NCBI GenBank assembly: GCA_050110875.1
Contig: CP188828.1
Coordinates: forward strand, 1,612,001 to 1,676,000
DNA: 64,000 nucleotides
Direction: 5' to 3'
Origin: Methyloligella sp050110875
GTDB taxonomy: Bacteria; Pseudomonadota; Alphaproteobacteria; Rhizobiales; Methyloligellaceae
The position numbers were made by a program, and so were the translations under genes. The notes beneath the pieces were generated by a model that did not search any database, had not been told where the DNA came from, and saw nothing but the letters and a program-made list of their open reading frames with translations. Each line of letters begins with the position of its first letter. Position 1 is the first letter of the stretch. Shown piece by piece: positions 24,741-34,172 of the stretch.

Positions 24741-25130
24741 ATGAGCCACCCTGCACAGGCAGAGCCGGTCCCGCCTCTCATGCAGACGCTGTGGCGCGGT
24801 ATCGTCGGACGCTGTCCCGATTGCGGTCAGGGGCGGCTCTTTTCCGGTTTCCTCACCCCCAGAAGCGAATGCGACGTGTGCGGGCGCGATTTAAGCTTCG
24901 CCGATGCGGGCGACGGCCCGGCCATCTTCGTCATGCTGATCACCGGCTTTCTCATCGTCGGCGCCGCGCTCTTCGTCGAGGTCTTCTACCAGCCACCGTA
25001 CTGGTTGCACGCGGCGCTCTGGCTGCCGCTCGGCATCGTGTTGCCGCTGGCCATGCTGCGCCCGCTGAAGGGCATCCTGATCACCCTCCAGTTCCGCCAT
25101 CAGGCCGCCGAAGGGCGACTGGCCGACTAG
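24741..25130 (+). CDS. DUF983 family zinc-ribbon membrane protein
   Basis: A 129-residue protein with two CxxC pairs (C25/C28 and C44/C47), likely a cytoplasmic zinc ribbon, followed by two membrane spans (about 60-80 and 88-108). DUF983 genes are commonly located beside oxidase genes in alphaproteobacteria; function unknown. Its TAG is directly followed by the surf1 ATG with no gap. Confidence 0.88.
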   Translation: MSHPAQAEPVPPLMQTLWRGIVGRCPDCGQGRLFSGFLTPRSECDVCGRDLSFADAGDGPAIFVMLITGFLIVGAALFVEVFYQPPYWLHAALWLPLGIVLPLAMLRPLKGILITLQFRHQAAEGRLAD

Positions 25131-25895
25131 ATGGCGGCGGAAGAGACCAGCCAGCCCCATTCCGAGCCCGAAAGCCTGAAGCGCTTATTCTGGTTCAGCG
25201 TCTTCATGCTTTCCGTCTTCGCTCTCACTGTCGGGCTCGGCGTCTGGCAGTTGCAGCGCCTGGAATGGAAAAGGGGGCTCATCGCGGCAATCGAGGCGCG
25301 CACCGAGGCGCCCCCCACCACTCTCGCGGCGGTCATGGAGCAGGCCGAGACGGGCCAGGATATCGAATATACCCGCGTGAAGGTCGAAGGCCGCTACGAC
25401 CACGCGAAAGAGCAATATCTCTATGGCCTGGACGAGGGCGATCCTGGTTGGCACGTGATCACACCCTTGCGCACCGATGCGGGCCCGGTCGTCCTGATCG
25501 ATCGTGGCTTCGTGCCGGCCGAGAAGAAGGGACCGGAAACGCGCAAGGAAGGCCAGCTCGAAGGCGAGATCGCGGTCACCGGCCTGGTGCGCCAGCCCCA
25601 GACCCAAAGCCTGTTCACGCCAGACAACGATCCCGCCCGAAACCAGTGGTTCTGGCGCGATCTGAAGGGCATGAAAGAAGCCATGTATCCGGATGGCGGT
25701 GCGGCAGTGGCGCCGTTCTATATCGAGGTAGAGACCGGCGATGTGCCCGGCGGTTGGCCCAAGGGCGGTCAGACCAACCTGACCCTGCCCAATAACCACC
25801 TGCAATATGCCTGGACATGGTTCTGCATGGCCGCCGCTCTGGCCGGAGCCTATATCGCCTATGTCTGGACCGTTTATCGAAAGAGAAAAGGGTGA
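25131..25895 (+). CDS. SURF1 family oxidase assembly protein
   Basis: A 254-residue protein with the SURF1 layout: an N-terminal span (about 20-40, FSVFMLSVFALTVGLGVWQL), a periplasmic domain with LGVWQLQRLEWK, VKVEGRYD, GWHVITPL, VLIDRGFVP and NHLQYAWTWF, and a C-terminal span. SURF1 helps insert heme A into subunit I. It belongs to the oxidase cluster and its stop begins the nested stem-loop before thrC. Confidence 0.93.
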   Translation: MAAEETSQPHSEPESLKRLFWFSVFMLSVFALTVGLGVWQLQRLEWKRGLIAAIEARTEAPPTTLAAVMEQAETGQDIEYTRVKVEGRYDHAKEQYLYGLDEGDPGWHVITPLRTDAGPVVLIDRGFVPAEKKGPETRKEGQLEGEIAVTGLVRQPQTQSLFTPDNDPARNQWFWRDLKGMKEAMYPDGGAAVAPFYIEVETGDVPGGWPKGGQTNLTLPNNHLQYAWTWFCMAAALAGAYIAYVWTVYRKRKG

Positions 25896-25957
25896 TCGCC
25901 GCCGGTTTGGTTAGGCTTACGGAGCCGCATTTGGTTGCGGCGAAGCCTTGCGGCGAT
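25895..25957 (+). other. long nested stem-loop between surf1 and thrC
   Basis: Three stems stack in one imperfect hairpin: ATCGCCGC/GCGGCGAT (25895-25902, 25950-25957), AGGCTT/AAGCCT (25913-25918, 25943-25948) and GCCGCA/TGCGGC (25924-25929, 25936-25941) with loop TTTGGT. Twenty base pairs in total; the right side has only single-base bulges, the left side bulges of ten and five. It starts at the last base of the surf1 stop and ends 41 bases before the thrC GTG. No T run follows. It could be a thrC leader element, a processing site or a repeat. Confidence 0.65.
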
Positions 25958-25998
25958 TACTTTCAGCCCACCGTTTCAAGCCTGGTTTCGAGTTCGCC

Positions 25999-27432
25999 GT
26001 GAAATATGTCAGCACACGGGGCGATGCGCCCGCGCTTTCCTTCGAAGGAGCCCTGCTCGCAGGGCTTGCGCGCGATGGCGGCCTCTATATGCCTGAAACT
26101 TGGCCCCATTTCTCTAGGGACGAGATCGCCGCGCTTGCCGGCCTCGACTACGTCGATGTGGCCGAGCGGGTCATGCGGCCCTTCCTGGAGGGGGATCCCT
26201 GTCTCGACGATCTGCGCGAGGTTCTGGAGGAGGCCTATGCCGGCTTCGATCATCCGGCTGTCACGCCTCTGAGGCAGGTCACGCCGAAGCTCTGGATTCT
26301 GGAGCTCTTTCACGGCCCGACCCTCGCCTTCAAGGATCTTGCGATGCAGGTCGTGGCGCGCCTCATGGACCGGGCCCTGATCCGCAAAGGCGGCCGTGCC
26401 ACGGTTCTCGGCGCCACCTCCGGCGATACGGGGGCCGCGGCGATCGATGCCTTCCGGGGCCGCGAGGCTATCGATGTGGTGATTCTCCACCCCAAGGGCC
26501 GGGTGACCGAGATCCAACGCCGTCAGATGACCACGGTGGACGATCCCAATGTCCATAACATTGCTCTGGAAGGGACCTTCGACGACTGCCAGGCCATCGT
26601 CAAAGCCCTGTTCAACGATCTGCCCTTGCGCGACCGGCTGCATCTGACCGGCGTCAACTCCATCAACTGGGCGCGCATCGTCGCCCAGACGGTCTATTAC
26701 TTCACCTCGGCCGTGGCGCTCGGCGCTCCCTTCCGGCCTGTCTCCTACACCGTCCCGACCGGGAATTTCGGTGATATTTTCGCAGGTTACGTAGCCCAGC
26801 AGATGGGCCTGCCGATCCAGCGCCTCGTAATCGCCACGAATGCGAACGACAGTCTGCCCCGCGCCTTCGCCAGCGGTGTCTACGAGCCGCATCCGGTGAT
26901 CGCGACCTCCAGCCCCAGCATGGATATCCAGCTTGCGAGCAATTTCGAGCGCCTGCTGTTCGAGCTGGTTGACCGGAATGTCGGCCGGGTGAGGGACCTC
27001 ATGGCTGAGCTTCAAGATACGGGCAGGCTGACCATGACGCCGGACGAGCTGGACAAGCTCAAGCAGGTCTTCGGCGCCTACAGCATCTCCGAGGAGGAGA
27101 CCCAGGAGACCATTGCGCGTCTCTACCGCAAGACCGGCGTGCTGACCGATCCGCACACTGCTGTCGCCATCGGTTCGGCCCTGGACGAACGCCGCGCGCT
27201 CGATCAGGGCAACACCACCACGCCCATGGTCATCCTCTCCACCGCCGATGCGGCCAAGTTCCCCGAGACCGTGGAGCGCGCCACCGGCCGCGTGCCGGAG
27301 CAGCCCCAGCGCCTGAAGGACAGGCTGGGCGAGAAGGAGCGCTGCACCTCCCTGCCGGCCGATGTCGAAACGGTCGCGCGCTTCATCGGCGAAAACTCGC
27401 GCGCGGGCCAGAGCGCCGAGGTGGAGGCGTGA
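25999..27432 (+). CDS. thrC: threonine synthase ThrC
   Basis: A 477-residue PLP enzyme that turns O-phosphohomoserine into threonine. The PLP lysine is K112 in FHGPTLAFKD; GATSGDTGAAAIDAFRG (phosphate loop) and VPTGNFGDIFAGY are also seen. The GTG at 25999 gives the conserved start KYVSTRGDAPALSFEGALL; an upstream TTG at 25948 is possible but would begin inside the stem-loop. The homoserine kinase making its substrate is at 35145. Its TGA overlaps the next GTG (GTGA). Confidence 0.96.
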   Translation: MKYVSTRGDAPALSFEGALLAGLARDGGLYMPETWPHFSRDEIAALAGLDYVDVAERVMRPFLEGDPCLDDLREVLEEAYAGFDHPAVTPLRQVTPKLWILELFHGPTLAFKDLAMQVVARLMDRALIRKGGRATVLGATSGDTGAAAIDAFRGREAIDVVILHPKGRVTEIQRRQMTTVDDPNVHNIALEGTFDDCQAIVKALFNDLPLRDRLHLTGVNSINWARIVAQTVYYFTSAVALGAPFRPVSYTVPTGNFGDIFAGYVAQQMGLPIQRLVIATNANDSLPRAFASGVYEPHPVIATSSPSMDIQLASNFERLLFELVDRNVGRVRDLMAELQDTGRLTMTPDELDKLKQVFGAYSISEEETQETIARLYRKTGVLTDPHTAVAIGSALDERRALDQGNTTTPMVILSTADAAKFPETVERATGRVPEQPQRLKDRLGEKERCTSLPADVETVARFIGENSRAGQSAEVEA

Positions 27433-28739
27433 GCGCCCCTGCCGACAACCGGAATCCCGTGAGCCCGCAAGTCTCCAGGCTCTCCAACGGCTTGACCGTT
27501 GCGAGCGTCGCCATGCCCGATGTGGAGACGGTTTCCCTCGGCATCTGGATCGGCGCCGGCAGCCGCGGCGAGACGCCGTCCGAGCACGGCATTGCCCATT
27601 TCCTTGAGCATATGGCGTTCAAGGGGACCGCGCGGCGCAGCGCCCGCGACATTGCCGAGGAGATCGAGGCGGTCGGCGGCGACATCAATGCGGCGACTGG
27701 CGTCGACAGCACGGCCTATTACGCGCGCGTCCTGCCGGAGGATTTCCCGCTCGCCCTCGATATCCTGAGCGATATCTTGCTCTTCCCGCAATTTGATGCA
27801 GGCGAGCTGGAGCGCGAGCGCGGCGTGATCCTGCAGGAGATCGCAGCGTCTCTCGATTCGCCTGAGGACACCGTCTTCGATCTCGCCCAGGAGGCCGCCT
27901 ATCCGGACCAGCCCTTGGGCCGGCCGATCCTCGGCACCATGCAGAGCATCGGCGCCTTCGCGCGCGCGGATCTCACCCGATATCTTGCCGCCCATTACCA
28001 CGCGCCGAACATGGTGCTGGCCGCGGCAGGCGCCATCGATCACGCGGATCTGGTGAAGGCCGCCGAACATTGCCTCGCCGGTCTCGATGCAACTCCGGCC
28101 CCGGCGCCGGAAGATGCGCGATATGGCGGCGGGCTTCGCCATTCGGAGCGCTATTTCGAGCAGACCCATCTCGTGCTGGGTTTCGAGGCGCCCGCCCTCC
28201 ACGATCCGGAATATTTCCAGATGCAGATGCTCGCCGGCGCCCTCGGCGGCGGCATGTCCTCGCGTCTCTTCCAGGAAGTCCGGGAGAGGCGCGGCCTCTG
28301 CTACAGCATCTATTCCTTCGCCCACAGCCTGGCCGATACCGGCACCTTCTCCGTCTATGCCGCGACCGGGCCGGATTATTCCGACGAGCTCTTCGCCGTG
28401 ATCCGCGACGAGATTCAGCGCGCGGCGCAAGACGGCTTCCATCCCGACGAGCTCGCCCGGGTCAAGGCCCAGGCGAAGATGGGTCTGTTCGCGTCTCTGG
28501 AGAGCTCCGCCGCCCGCGCGGAACAGCTTGCGCGCCACATCCTCGTCTATGGCAGGCCGCTCTCGAAGGAGGAGCTTCTGGAGAAGGTCGAAGCGGTGAC
28601 CGAGGACGATCTGCGCCGTCAGGCCGTCAGGCTGCTCGCATCCCCGCTGAGCCTTGCGACCGTCGGGCCGATCGCCAATCGCGGCCGGTTCGATAGCATC
28701 GCGGAACAGTTCGTGTTGCCGCCGAGTAAAGCGGCTTAG
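27429..28739 (+). CDS. M16 family zinc peptidase, mitochondrial processing peptidase-like
   Basis: A 436-residue protein with the inverted zinc motif HFLEH (57-61) and the distal Glu in VILQEI (E137), so the active site is complete. The C-terminal half has the LGGGMSSRLFQEVRERRGLCYS segment typical of the family. Such genes next to thrC are common in alphaproteobacteria, and this group is related to the beta subunit of mitochondrial processing peptidase. The GTG start overlaps the thrC stop by four bases. Substrate unknown. Confidence 0.92.
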   Translation: MSAPADNRNPVSPQVSRLSNGLTVASVAMPDVETVSLGIWIGAGSRGETPSEHGIAHFLEHMAFKGTARRSARDIAEEIEAVGGDINAATGVDSTAYYARVLPEDFPLALDILSDILLFPQFDAGELERERGVILQEIAASLDSPEDTVFDLAQEAAYPDQPLGRPILGTMQSIGAFARADLTRYLAAHYHAPNMVLAAAGAIDHADLVKAAEHCLAGLDATPAPAPEDARYGGGLRHSERYFEQTHLVLGFEAPALHDPEYFQMQMLAGALGGGMSSRLFQEVRERRGLCYSIYSFAHSLADTGTFSVYAATGPDYSDELFAVIRDEIQRAAQDGFHPDELARVKAQAKMGLFASLESSAARAEQLARHILVYGRPLSKEELLEKVEAVTEDDLRRQAVRLLASPLSLATVGPIANRGRFDSIAEQFVLPPSKAA

Positions 28740-28751
28740 AGGTCGAAGGTC

Positions 28752-29339
28752 ATGGCGTTGCTGCGCACAGCCAGTTCCAGCGATATCGGTCCTATTCTCC
28801 GGACAGAACGCGTCATGCTGCGCACGCCACAGATGGCCGATTATCCCGCCTGGGCCGAGCTGCGCGCCGCCAGCAAGGATTTTCTCACCCCTTGGGAACC
28901 GCTTTGGCTGGAGGACGAGCTGGGCCGCGCCTCCTATCGCCGGAGGGTCCGCCATTATCTGCGCGATCTGCGGGAAGATGTCGGCTATGCGTTTTTCGTC
29001 TTCACCGCCGACGGGAATGAGCTTCTCGGCGGCGTCACCCTGTGCAATGTGCGCCGCGGAATAACCCAGGCTTGCACCCTCGGCTATTGGATCGGGGCGC
29101 CCCATGCCCGGAAGGGTTACATGACAGCGGCCGTGCGGGCTGTTATCCCATTTGTCTTTGATTCGCTTGAATTGCACCGGCTCGAGGCGGCATGCCTGCC
29201 CCATAACTTGGCCTCGAAGCGTCTCTTGGAGAGAACCGGGTTCAGGCGGGAGGGATTCGCGCGTGGCTATTTGAGGATCAACGGCGCCTGGCAGGATCAT
29301 TTGCTTTACGCGCTTCTCGATACGGACCAACGCATCTAA
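28752..29339 (+). CDS. GNAT acetyltransferase, RimJ-like
   Basis: A 195-residue GNAT-fold protein: RTERVMLRTPQMADYPAW at the N-terminus, LGYWIGAPHARKGYMTAA for acetyl-CoA binding and RLEAACLPHNLASKRLLERTGF in the C-terminal half, the pattern of RimJ-type N-terminal protein acetyltransferases. Actual acceptor (ribosomal protein S5 for RimJ) is by analogy. It follows the M16 gene by 12 bases and probably shares its transcript. Confidence 0.88.
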   Translation: MALLRTASSSDIGPILRTERVMLRTPQMADYPAWAELRAASKDFLTPWEPLWLEDELGRASYRRRVRHYLRDLREDVGYAFFVFTADGNELLGGVTLCNVRRGITQACTLGYWIGAPHARKGYMTAAVRAVIPFVFDSLELHRLEAACLPHNLASKRLLERTGFRREGFARGYLRINGAWQDHLLYALLDTDQRI

Positions 29340-29378
29340 AGCGCGCGAGCCGCTTAAAGGTAGGGAGATCGGACCGGA

Positions 29379-32300
29379 GTGACGGCGTCCTTGCGAGGGA
29401 GTGCGGCGTTTGCAGTGCGGAAGCTGCCGCGGTGGCCGGCTATTGCCGGCTGGGTCGGTGCGCTTGTCGTGCTCGTTGTTCTGAGTCTGACGGCGAGCCC
29501 TGCGCGCGCCGTGGATGCCCTCACGGTCAATCCCGATTACACAAGGCTCGATATCACCGCTTTCGCGGAGCTCTATCAGGGGCGTGGAGACCGGCTGCAG
29601 ATCGAGACGGCGCCTGGGCCGGAAGGCTTTACCGGCCGCATGGCCATTCAGGCGAGCACACCGGGGACTGCGCCGAGTTGGCTGGTCTTCGCCCTCACCA
29701 ATCCGAGCGCAGAGCGGATGGTCCGCTGGATCGTCGCTCCGCGCTACACCCTGACCAATTCCGGCCTCAGATGGCCCGATCTCGATGCCAATAGAGTGAC
29801 CGCCGTCACCCCCTCTCTCGGCTTCAAGCCCGAACGTCTACCGGAAAGCCGTGCCGATGCCTTCCGCGTCAGCCTCGAGCCCGGCCAGACCATCACCTTC
29901 GCCGCCGAGCTCGCATCGGAAGATGTGCCGCGCCTCTTTCTCTGGGATCCGGACGCCTATCAGGACAAGCAGAAGGATAAGATGCTGTTCAATGGCGTGC
30001 TGCTCGGCATCGCCGGCGTGCTCGCCATCTTCCTCACCGCCATCTTCGCCGCCAACCATCGCGCCATCTTCCCCGCCACCGCGCTGGTGGCCTGGGCCGG
30101 TCTCGCCTATCTCTGCGTCGATTTCGGCTTCTGGAACAAGCTCTTCCCCGTGAGCGTCGACCGAACGGCGGTCTACCGCGCGGCGGCCGAGGCGGCCCTG
30201 GCCGGCTCCATCGTGCTTTTCCTCTACACCTTCCTGCGCATCGGTCTTTGGCATAATTGGATCAAGACCGTCTTCTGGGGCTGGATCGCCGTCCAGTTCG
30301 GTCTTGTCATCCTCGCCGTCATCGATCCGGAAGTGACCGCGGGCCTGGCCAGGATGTCCTTCCTGCCCATCGCCGCCATCGGCTCCGGCCTGATCGTCTA
30401 TCTCGCCTTCCGCGGCCAGGACCGGGCGCTCGCACTGATCCCGACTTGGCTCCTCTTCCTGGTCTGGCTGTTCGGCGCCGGCATGATCGTCATCGGCCAG
30501 CTTCAGGGCGATCTCGCCATTTCGGGCTTCCTCGCAGGTCTCGTGCTGATCCTCGTGCTGCTCGGCTTCTCGGTCACCCAATTCGCCTTCCGAAGCGGGC
30601 CTGTCGCCCAGCTCGGCCCGTTGACGCAATCTCAGATGAAGGCGCTTGCCGTGGACAGCGCCGGCGCCTCGACCTGGCAGTGGGACAGCAGCAATTCCGA
30701 GATCATCGTGAGTCCGGAGGTGGAGGAGACTCTCGGCCTGGCGCCCGGAAGCCTCAGCACCAATGTCGACGATTTCATCGAGCATGTTCACCAGGGGGAT
30801 CGCGACCGTTTCCGGCTGACCTTGATGTCGCTCCAGGAAAATCACGGCGGCGATATCGATATCGACTTCCGTCTGCGCCGCCATGACGGCACCTTCCTCT
30901 GGTACGAGCTGAAGGGGCATGCGCCCGAGAGCGACAATCCGAGGCTGTTGCGCTGCATCGGCTTGCTCCGCGACATCACGCCCGAAAAGCGCTCCCACGA
31001 GCGGCTGATGCACGACTCGGTGCATGACAATCTCACCGGTCTGCCCAATCGCGAGCTCTTCATGGACCGGGTGCAAGGCGCCATCACCCGCTTGAAAGAG
31101 GGGCAGGGCAATCGCCCCACCGTCATCTTCATCGATATCGACCGCTTCCGGAACGTGAACCAGAGCTTGGGGCTCGTCACGGGCGACACCATGCTGCTGA
31201 CTCTTGCCCGGCGGCTCCAGCGCCATCTCAATCCGCAAGACACCCTGGCGCGTCTCGCCAGCGATCAATTCGCCATCCTGCTGATCTCCGAGATCGACCC
31301 GCGCAATGTCGCCCTCCTGGCCGACCGCGCCCGCCGGGCCCTGCGCACGCCCATGAAGATCGAGGGTAAGGAGATCGTGCTGACCGCCTCCATCGGCATC
31401 GTCGTCCATGACGGCACCCAGGACACCGCTCAGGATTTCCTCCGCGAGGCCGAGATCGCCATGCTCCAGGCAAAGCGTTCAGGCGGTGATCGGATCGATA
31501 TCTTCAATCCGGCGACCCGGAGCGAGGGGGAGGGTCGTCTACCGCTCGAGACCGATCTCCGAATGGCCATCGAGCGGAAGCAGATCTCGGTGCTCTACCA
31601 GCCCATCACGCGCCTCGCCAACAACCAGCTCGCCGGCTTCGAGGCGCTTCTGCGCTGGGATCATCCGACCCGTGGCCGCCTCGGTGCGGAAGATTTCATT
31701 CCCATGGCTGAGGAGACCGGCCTTATCGTGGAGCTCGGCTCCTACGTGCTCACCCAGGCGCTGGAGCAGGCCGCCCAATGGCACCGCGCCTTGCCGCGGG
31801 TGCGCGACCCGCTCTTCGTCAGCGTCAACGTCTCGAGCCGCCAGCTCTTCCGCCAGGATCTCGTGCAGGAGATTCGCCATCTCCTGGCCCGCGAGACCGT
31901 GCCCCGCGGCACCCTGCGACTGGAGATCACCGAATCGCTCCTGATGGAGAATCCGGAGCGGGCAGTTGAGATGCTGGAATGGCTGCAAAGCTTCGGCGCC
32001 CGCATCGCGCTGGACGATTTCGGCACCGGCTATTGCTCCTTGAGCTATCTGCACCGCTTCCCTTGCGACACCATCAAGGTCGACCGTTCCCTGGTGCGCG
32101 ACGGCGGCTTGAGCGGCGCGAGCCCGCTGATCCTGAAATCCATCGTCGCTCTCGCCCACGATCTTGAGAAGGAAGTGGTGGCGGAGGGGATCGAGACCGA
32201 GGAGCACGCCGCCTATCTCCGCTCCCTGGACTGCGAATACGGCCAAGGCTTCTATTACGGCGAGCCCATGTCGGTGAAACAGGTCGCCGCCCTGCTCCAG

Positions 32301-32492
32301 GCCCTCAACAGCCATAAGGGGCGGCGGGGGCAGGACACCGGGACGGGCGCGATTGCCGCCGGCAACGGAAACGGCAATGGGAATGGCAGCGGACACGGTG
32401 CCGAGGAGCACGAGACTGTCGATCCCGTCGAGACGGATCGCACGCCGGCCAGCCCGCCGGCTGCCGTGCCGTCCTCCAGCACTCAGGCGTGA
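29379..32492 (+). CDS. membrane PAS-GGDEF-EAL protein, predicted c-di-GMP phosphodiesterase
   Basis: A 1037-residue protein: signal sequence, periplasmic domain (about 45-200), about seven membrane spans (205-405), PAS (415-535), GGDEF (545-710) and EAL (725-980). The cyclase motif is degenerate, ASDQF at 627-631 instead of GGDEF. The EAL domain keeps its key residues: EALLRW (755-760), NVSSRQL, EITES, DDFGTGY (879-885), KVDRS and EGIET (936-940). So it should degrade c-di-GMP, with the GGDEF part perhaps sensing GTP. The C-terminal 60 residues are low complexity with an NG repeat. GTG start. It overlaps the convergent yqgE end by ten bases. Confidence 0.93.
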   Translation: MTASLRGSAAFAVRKLPRWPAIAGWVGALVVLVVLSLTASPARAVDALTVNPDYTRLDITAFAELYQGRGDRLQIETAPGPEGFTGRMAIQASTPGTAPSWLVFALTNPSAERMVRWIVAPRYTLTNSGLRWPDLDANRVTAVTPSLGFKPERLPESRADAFRVSLEPGQTITFAAELASEDVPRLFLWDPDAYQDKQKDKMLFNGVLLGIAGVLAIFLTAIFAANHRAIFPATALVAWAGLAYLCVDFGFWNKLFPVSVDRTAVYRAAAEAALAGSIVLFLYTFLRIGLWHNWIKTVFWGWIAVQFGLVILAVIDPEVTAGLARMSFLPIAAIGSGLIVYLAFRGQDRALALIPTWLLFLVWLFGAGMIVIGQLQGDLAISGFLAGLVLILVLLGFSVTQFAFRSGPVAQLGPLTQSQMKALAVDSAGASTWQWDSSNSEIIVSPEVEETLGLAPGSLSTNVDDFIEHVHQGDRDRFRLTLMSLQENHGGDIDIDFRLRRHDGTFLWYELKGHAPESDNPRLLRCIGLLRDITPEKRSHERLMHDSVHDNLTGLPNRELFMDRVQGAITRLKEGQGNRPTVIFIDIDRFRNVNQSLGLVTGDTMLLTLARRLQRHLNPQDTLARLASDQFAILLISEIDPRNVALLADRARRALRTPMKIEGKEIVLTASIGIVVHDGTQDTAQDFLREAEIAMLQAKRSGGDRIDIFNPATRSEGEGRLPLETDLRMAIERKQISVLYQPITRLANNQLAGFEALLRWDHPTRGRLGAEDFIPMAEETGLIVELGSYVLTQALEQAAQWHRALPRVRDPLFVSVNVSSRQLFRQDLVQEIRHLLARETVPRGTLRLEITESLLMENPERAVEMLEWLQSFGARIALDDFGTGYCSLSYLHRFPCDTIKVDRSLVRDGGLSGASPLILKSIVALAHDLEKEVVAEGIETEEHAAYLRSLDCEYGQGFYYGEPMSVKQVAALLQALNSHKGRRGQDTGTGAIAAGNGNGNGNGSGHGAEEHETVDPVETDRTPASPPAAVPSSSTQA

Positions 32493-33100
32493 CCGGAATC
32501 GCTGACCAGCCGGCCGGCGTCGATGCCGATCCGGCGCAAGGCCAGCTCGTATTTCTGCTCCACGTCGGGATTGAACAGCAGCTCGGCATCGGCAGGGCAA
32601 TTGAGCCAGCCATTGGCGTGGATCTCGCTCTCCAGCTGCCCCGGCGCCCAGCCCGCATAGCCCAACGCCAATAGGGCCTTGTCCGGCCCATGGCCCTTGG
32701 CGATATCGCGCAAGATATCGATGGTGGCCGTCAGGCAGACGCCCTCGTCGATGGGAAGCGTGCTCTCCGCCTTGAAGTAGTCCGAGCTGTGCAGCACGAA
32801 GCCGCGGCCCGTCTCGACCGGCCCGCCGAGATGCACGGCGAGCGAGTCATGCGTGTAGCCCGGTAGCGCAATCCGCTCGTCCTCGGGCGCGATATTGAGC
32901 TGCTCGAGCAATTCGTCGAAGCTGATATTGGGGGCGCGCTGATTGACGATGATGCCCATGGCCCCGTCGCCGGAATGGGCGCAGATATAGATCACAGCCC
33001 TCGCGAAGCGCGGGTCGCCCATGGAAGGCATTGCGACGAGCATTTGACCATCGAGATAGCCCTCGCGGCCATTGTGATCATCTGTGATCCCTTCCGTCAT
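32483..33100 (-). CDS. YqgE/AlgH family protein (DUF179)
   Basis: A 205-residue protein with the family pattern LDGQMLVAMPSMGDPRFARAV, GAMGIIVNQ, LGGPVETGRGFVLHS and LALGYAGWAPGQLESEI. Structures are known for the family but the biochemical role is not settled. The start at 33100 is taken from the conserved beginning; the frame runs on to 33373. Its 3' end overlaps the convergent EAL gene. Confidence 0.92.
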   Translation of the reverse strand: MTEGITDDHNGREGYLDGQMLVAMPSMGDPRFARAVIYICAHSGDGAMGIIVNQRAPNISFDELLEQLNIAPEDERIALPGYTHDSLAVHLGGPVETGRGFVLHSSDYFKAESTLPIDEGVCLTATIDILRDIAKGHGPDKALLALGYAGWAPGQLESEIHANGWLNCPADAELLFNPDVEQKYELALRRIGIDAGRLVSDSGHA

Positions 33101-33239
33101 TGATTTAAGACTATGCTCGCTGTCGGGTCTTGTGAAGCGGCAATGGCGCGATCTTCCTTGCGTTCGTCCCGCTCCGCGCCCGCCGAGGTTTAATCTGCAG
33201 ACGAAATATATGATAGATTCCAGTATGTTGAAGAGACGG

Positions 33240-34088
33240 ATGACAGTGCCGAATATCGTGGCGGCGCTCGGCGCCCTGGTCTTGCTTGCCGGCCTGAACC
33301 TGCCGTTCGGCCACGCCATGGCCGCAAGCTCCGATTGGGTGCAGGCGGCGGATTCGAAGCTTCGCCTCATCACCGGCGCTGCCTTGCCCGATGGCGAGGG
33401 CGTCTGGGCGGGCGTCGAGATCAGGATGGATCCCGGCTGGAAGACCTATTGGAAGAGTCCCGGCGATTCCGGCGTGCCGCCCTATTTCGACTGGTCCGGT
33501 TCGGAGAATTTGAAATCCGCCGAGCTTCTCTACCCGGCGCCGAAGAACCTGCCCGACGCGGGCGGACAAGCCTACGGCTATAAGGGCGAGGTGGTCTTTC
33601 CGGTCAAGGTGACGCCGGAGCGGGCGGACGAGCCCATCAAGCTCAAGCTCGCCATGGATTTCGGCCTCTGCAAGGATATCTGCATTCCGAACCATGCCGA
33701 TCTCGCCCTGGAGATTCCCGCCGAGCTCGCGCCCAGCGCGTCCGATTCGCTTATCATCGATCGGTATCTCGCCTGGGTGCCCAAGCCGGTGGAGCAGGGC
33801 GCCCTGCCGGAGATCGCCGAGATTGCGCAAGATTTCGACCGGGACGAGCCCCGGCTCGTCATCGACATCCGCTACCCGGAAGACGCCGCGCGCACCGATC
33901 TGTTCATCGATGCCGGCGAGGACTATATCCCGCCCCCCATGGCCAAAGGGGAGGGAAAAGACGGAACCGAACGATTCGTCGTCACCTTCCGCGACAAGGA
34001 GGAGGTCCGAGACCTCATGGGCGAGGTGCTGACCTTCACCATGGTCAGCGACCGGGGCGCGCGGGAGGCCAAACGCCGCCTCGAATAG
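33240..34088 (+). CDS. secreted protein with DsbD N-terminal-like domain
   Basis: A 282-residue exported protein. The start at 33240 follows GAAGAGACGG and gives a signal peptide (IVAALGALVLLAGLNLPFG, cleavage near AMAASS); ATGs at 33210 and 33225 are alternatives. The body has WKTYWKSPGDSGVPP and FGLCKDICIPNHADL, a CxxxC pair as in the periplasmic alpha domain of DsbD/ScsB proteins, which passes electrons to periplasmic thiols. The membrane and thioredoxin parts of DsbD are absent, so a partner would be needed. Next to a peroxiredoxin gene. Confidence 0.82.
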   Translation: MTVPNIVAALGALVLLAGLNLPFGHAMAASSDWVQAADSKLRLITGAALPDGEGVWAGVEIRMDPGWKTYWKSPGDSGVPPYFDWSGSENLKSAELLYPAPKNLPDAGGQAYGYKGEVVFPVKVTPERADEPIKLKLAMDFGLCKDICIPNHADLALEIPAELAPSASDSLIIDRYLAWVPKPVEQGALPEIAEIAQDFDRDEPRLVIDIRYPEDAARTDLFIDAGEDYIPPPMAKGEGKDGTERFVVTFRDKEEVRDLMGEVLTFTMVSDRGAREAKRRLE

Positions 34089-34172
34089 CGCCCGCTTGTC
34101 ATCCCTTCTTCAGCGAGTAAGGTGGGCGCGCCCGAGAAATAGCCACCCAAGCGAGATTACGAGGTAGAGGCC

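Noticed and set aside
32350..32400. Repeat element coding the NG-rich tail of the EAL protein
   Set aside because: The short AAYGGN-type repeat is in frame, inside the gene, and explained as low-complexity protein sequence.
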